A stretch of 64,000 nucleotides of DNA. Source: DATFVA01 sp963774455. Lineage in GTDB: Bacteria; Bacteroidota; Ignavibacteria; Ignavibacteriales; Ignavibacteriaceae. This document shows positions 61,393 through 64,000 of the stretch, in pieces (position 1 is the stretch's first letter; each line of letters begins with the position of its first letter). The stretch spans positions 868,001 to 932,000 of the forward strand of contig CAVZFD010000005.1 of assembly GCA_963774455.1 (NCBI GenBank), written 5' to 3'. The notes below the pieces were generated by a model, which saw nothing but the letters and a program-made list of their open reading frames with translations, searched no databases and was not told where the DNA came from. Made by a program: the position numbers and the translations under genes.

Positions 61393-61592
61393 CCGCCCTG
61401 TCAGTCTCTTAATAAATGAAAAACTAACTTTCATTACATAGGGAGTTTGACTCAAAGCGCGTATTACAGGCCTCATTCCGCTTCGGCGGATTCCGGTTTA
61501 ATTACCGGACTGGAGGAAGCAAAAAGCGTTTTGGCAGGTTCCCACATTGTCATATTAAAGTTTTTCTGATTAATGTGCACTGACAGGTGCGG
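61393..61592 (+). ncRNA. ssrS: Probable 6S RNA
   Basis: About 200 bases between zapA and rny form a long rod. The ends pair: ccgc-cctgtcagt (61393-61405) with actgacagg-u-gcgg (61579-61592), 13 bp with one bulge. Inside, caaagcgc pairs with gcgttttg (8 bp with one G.T), and gggag can pair with the ttccc stretch. The tip contains ccgcttcggcgg and ccggtttaattaccgg hairpins, and a large open region lies on the 5' side. The zapA-downstream location and rod form match 6S RNA, which binds the housekeeping RNA polymerase. Not confirmed by a covariance model. Confidence 0.72.
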
Positions 61593-61610
61593 TTTTATTA
61601 AAATACCGCA
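61588..61610 (+). promoter_or_regulatory. Hairpin next to the rny ribosome site
   Basis: tgcggt (61588-61593) pairs with accgca (61605-61610) around a tttattaaaat loop, directly before ttggagg, the rny ribosome site. The same gcgg is also used by the closing stem of the putative 6S RNA, so the two folds exclude each other. Confidence 0.5.
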
Positions 61611-61621
61611 TTGGAGGAAAA

Positions 61622-63184
61622 ATGGACACATTATTGCTCATTCCTATGGTAATTGTCCTCGTTGTGATATTTTTTTACTTTGGTTGGTGGTTTAATTCCC
61701 GTATCGGCAAGAAAAGCCTTGTTTCCGCTGAAGAGAGAGCAAAACAGCTAATAGCTGACGCGCAGAAGGAAGGTGTTAACCTGAAACGGGAGAAGCTACT
61801 CGAAGTAAAAGATGAATGGTACAAAAAGAAAGTTGAATTTGATATAGAAGTAAATCAAAAACGACAGAAACTTTCACACCTCGAGAAGCAGTTAATTACC
61901 AGGGAGGAGAACATTGAAAAGAAATTCGATATAGTAATTAAAAAAGAGAAGGAAAATAAACAATTTGAAAAAGAGCTACTTGATTTAAAGAAGAACGTTG
62001 AGATACGTCTTGCAGACGTTTCCAAACTTGAGAAGGAACAGAACTTAAAACTTGAAAAGATATCGGGATTAACATCTGAAGAAGCGAAGAACATACTTGT
62101 TGAGAATATGACGAACCAGGCGCGGGCTGATGCTTCCCATATTACAAGGGAGTTAATCGAAAAGGCCAAAGCTGATGCCAAAAAGGAAGCGCAAAAAATA
62201 ATTGTGCAGTCAATTCAGAGAACTGCGGCCGACCATTCTATTGAAACCACCCTATCAGTTGTCCAGATTCAGAACGATGATATGAAAGGAAGGATCATCG
62301 GTAAGGAAGGACGTAATATCCGGTCATTTGAAGCTGCAACAGGTGTAGATGTTATTGTTGATGATACTCCTGAAGCAGTAATACTTTCTTCATTCGATCA
62401 GTTCAGAAGAGAAGTAGCCCGTGTTTCTCTCGAAAAGCTCATCGCCGACGGCAGAATTCACCCTGCGAGGATTGAGGAAGTTGTCGAGAAAGTAAAGCTG
62501 GAACTTGAAGAAGAGATGATAAAGGAAGGTGAAAATACCATCCTTCAGCTCGGTCTGCATAATATGCATAGCGAACTTATTAAGCATATCGGTAAAATGA
62601 AATATCGCTCAAGCTATGGACAGAATCTTCTTCAGCACAGTATTGAGGTTGGTTACCTGACAGGAATAATGGCAGCGGAACTGGGACTGGATACTCAGCT
62701 TGCAAAAAGGGCAGGGCTTCTGCACGATATTGGTAAAACAATTGATAAATCGGTGGAAGGTCCTCACGCTCTTCTTGGATATGATCTGACCAAAAAGTAT
62801 AAAGAAAATCCTATTGTTGTTAATGCAGTTGGTTCCCATCATGAGGATATAGAAATGGAAAGTCCTATCGCAGCACTTGTGCAGGCTGCGGATGCTATCA
62901 GCGGAGCCAGGCCCGGCGCGCGCAGAGAGCCGCTTGAGGGTTATGTGAAAAGACTTGAAACGCTTGAGGCACTGGCAAAATCATTTGAGGGTGTCGCAAA
63001 AACATATGCTATCCAGGCCGGCAGAGAAATAAGAGTAGTTGTTGAACAGGATAAAGTAGACGATGTTGTTGCGGATAAACTAGCGCATGACATTGCACAA
63101 AAGATTGAGGGAGAAATGGAATATCCGGGACAGATCAAAGTTACTGTAATTCGCGAAGTAAGAAAAATAGGTTACGCCAGGTAA
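61622..63184 (+). CDS. rny: Ribonuclease Y
   Basis: Membrane-anchored endoribonuclease of 520 residues that starts mRNA decay. A single N-terminal membrane helix (LLIPMVIVLVVIFFYFG), a long charged coiled coil (30-205), the KH RNA-binding domain (DDMKGRIIGKEGRNIRSFEAATG) and the HD domain with LLHDIGKTIDKSVEG and SHHEDIEMESP, metal ligands intact. Ribosome site ttggaggaaa. It follows the 6S RNA and closes with a strong terminator. Confidence 0.95.
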   Translation: MDTLLLIPMVIVLVVIFFYFGWWFNSRIGKKSLVSAEERAKQLIADAQKEGVNLKREKLLEVKDEWYKKKVEFDIEVNQKRQKLSHLEKQLITREENIEKKFDIVIKKEKENKQFEKELLDLKKNVEIRLADVSKLEKEQNLKLEKISGLTSEEAKNILVENMTNQARADASHITRELIEKAKADAKKEAQKIIVQSIQRTAADHSIETTLSVVQIQNDDMKGRIIGKEGRNIRSFEAATGVDVIVDDTPEAVILSSFDQFRREVARVSLEKLIADGRIHPARIEEVVEKVKLELEEEMIKEGENTILQLGLHNMHSELIKHIGKMKYRSSYGQNLLQHSIEVGYLTGIMAAELGLDTQLAKRAGLLHDIGKTIDKSVEGPHALLGYDLTKKYKENPIVVNAVGSHHEDIEMESPIAALVQAADAISGARPGARREPLEGYVKRLETLEALAKSFEGVAKTYAIQAGREIRVVVEQDKVDDVVADKLAHDIAQKIEGEMEYPGQIKVTVIREVRKIGYAR

Positions 63185-63221
63185 AAGATTTTAATTTTCT
63201 CATAAAGAAAATATTACTTTT

Positions 63222-63250
63222 AAAAAAGCAGCTAAAGAAGCTGCTTTTTT
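63222..63250 (+). terminator. Rho-independent terminator after rny
   Basis: Stem aaaaagcagc / gctgcttttt with loop taaagaa and a T-run (63245-63251). Confidence 0.92.
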
Positions 63251-63616
63251 TATTATACAAAGCACTTGGTCTGCTAAAGAGGGTTTGTCGTTTTTTGTCA
63301 CACTTGTAATCTTTTAAATGCTGGAAGATATCGTTTTTTCTACAGATTGAAGTGTCTCATTTTGAGTTTGCTAGGCCTATGCTAGGCCTATGACAGGCTC
63401 ATAACAATTACTTAAACCGGGATAAATAAGAGTATGACATTTTGTCATACAATTCAATTTGTCAGCAGCCAGTTGCAGTAGGGCTGTATAAAAAACTAGT
63501 CGACTCTGCAGAGCGGAATTAGGCTCACAAGATATTCAGCAAGACCGTCTTTTTAAGCTGCAATAAATTTAATTAAATTTACTGCAAGAGAATCGATAAT
63601 AATAAACGGTAATGAG
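63251..63616. other. Intergenic region with 11-bp repeats and an inverted repeat
   Basis: About 365 bases before coaE. Two exact copies of gctaggcctat (63370-63380 and 63381-63391), each containing the palindrome aggcct, are followed by a degenerate third copy (gacaggctcat). At 63432-63450 there is a perfect 8-bp inverted repeat, gtatgaca ttt tgtcatac, that could be an operator. No ORF is supported. Confidence 0.6.
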
Positions 63617-64000
63617 TTGAGAAGGAAAAAACTAAAAATAGCAATCACCGGAAGCATAGGATCCGGGAAATCAGCGTTTTCCGGATTTATAAGGGAGAAA
63701 GGATTCACCGTCCTTAATGCTGATGATATATCCAAAGAGATACTTGCAGAAAATGAAGCAGTAAGAAAGAAAGTGACCCTGGAATTTGGTCCCGGTTCTT
63801 TCATAGGTGAGGAAATCAACAAAAAATACCTTAGCGAAAAAGTATTTAATAATCCCGAAAATGTACTTAAAATAAATTCTATTCTTCACCCCCTTGTTAT
63901 TGAGAAAGTTGATGATCTTATGAACAGGGAACTTCAGAAGAAAGACAAAGTTTTTACAGAGGCCGCATTGATATATGAAGCCGAAATGGAGGAGATGTTC
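63617..64000 (+). CDS. coaE: Dephospho-CoA kinase (3' end outside window)
   Basis: Last enzyme of coenzyme A synthesis, phosphorylating dephospho-CoA. Only the first 128 residues lie in the window. The P-loop is ITGSIGSGKSAFSGF, followed by the substrate motif VLNADDISKEIL and INSILHPLVIEKVDDLM, all typical of CoaE. No ATG fits the frame; the start is taken as TTG at 63617. The frame is open to the end of the window. Confidence 0.9.
   Translation, partial: MRRKKLKIAITGSIGSGKSAFSGFIREKGFTVLNADDISKEILAENEAVRKKVTLEFGPGSFIGEEINKKYLSEKVFNNPENVLKINSILHPLVIEKVDDLMNRELQKKDKVFTEAALIYEAEMEEMF

Noticed and set aside
1..64000. Insertion sequences, prophage or integrative element
   Set aside because: No transposase, integrase, phage structural gene or terminal repeats with target duplications were seen in either strand.

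Overview
The window looks like an ordinary chromosomal stretch of a free-living, Gram-negative member of the Fibrobacterota-Chlorobiota-Bacteroidota group, most probably an Ignavibacteria-type organism. This rests on four secreted proteins with a type IX secretion C-terminal signal containing YPNPFNP, a bifunctional phosphoglucose/phosphomannose isomerase, a P840-type diheme cytochrome c, type 2 isopentenyl-diphosphate isomerase, moderate GC and frequent TTG start codons. The lineage is an inference from gene content, not a phylogenetic result. I see no rRNA, CRISPR array, prophage or intact insertion sequence.

Layout. 1-2882: the end of a sugar ABC transporter (MalF-like and MalG-like permeases) and an opposing sugar MFS carrier. 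3215-6083: a secreted diheme cytochrome c, then a tightly packed p-aminobenzoate (folate) cluster pabA-pabB-pabC-like, closed by a hairpin. A remnant of a DUF892 ferritin-like gene follows. 6420-11525: isoprenoid genes (fni, polyprenyl synthase) overlap PTS genes ptsH and ptsI, followed by a PGI/PMI isomerase. 11584-16239: an envelope block (metalloprotease/propeller/barrel fusion, BamB-like lipoprotein, PEGA protein). 16297-22590: housekeeping genes prmC, dtd, a metalloenzyme, comEC, purK and purE. 23169-30640: three large type IX secreted proteins, each with its own terminator. 30769-34559: a TPR lipoprotein, a DUF58 protein, an opposing phosphohexomutase and nth.

34701-42297 is a tyrosine/homogentisate catabolic operon: hppD, hmgA, an aminotransferase, a fumarylacetoacetase, a flavin reductase and acetoacetyl-CoA synthetase. 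It takes the ring to fumarate and acetoacetate and activates the acetoacetate. 42299-43771 (minus strand) carries a thioredoxin-TPR protein, groES without groEL, and a glutaredoxin-like protein. 43927-48486 (minus strand) is the most distinctive locus: a MerR regulator with a cysteine-rich tail, an octaheme tetrathionate-reductase-family cytochrome, a membrane cytochrome b and two YeeE/YedE sulfur-transport proteins, one fused to a rhodanese-like domain without its catalytic cysteine. It looks like a self-contained, redox-controlled sulfur-oxyanion module.

48942-53503: a type IX secreted M1 peptidase and a Na+/drug-efflux-type ABC exporter. 53761-64000: tRNA-Leu and tRNA-Val, then the translation/cell-division series thrS-infC-rpmI-rplT-pheS-pheT-coiled coil-zapA-6S RNA-rny, and the start of coaE. 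infC has no ATG and must start at ATC or ATA. Three intergenic spacers carry unrelated short tandem arrays that all have an 11-bp period.
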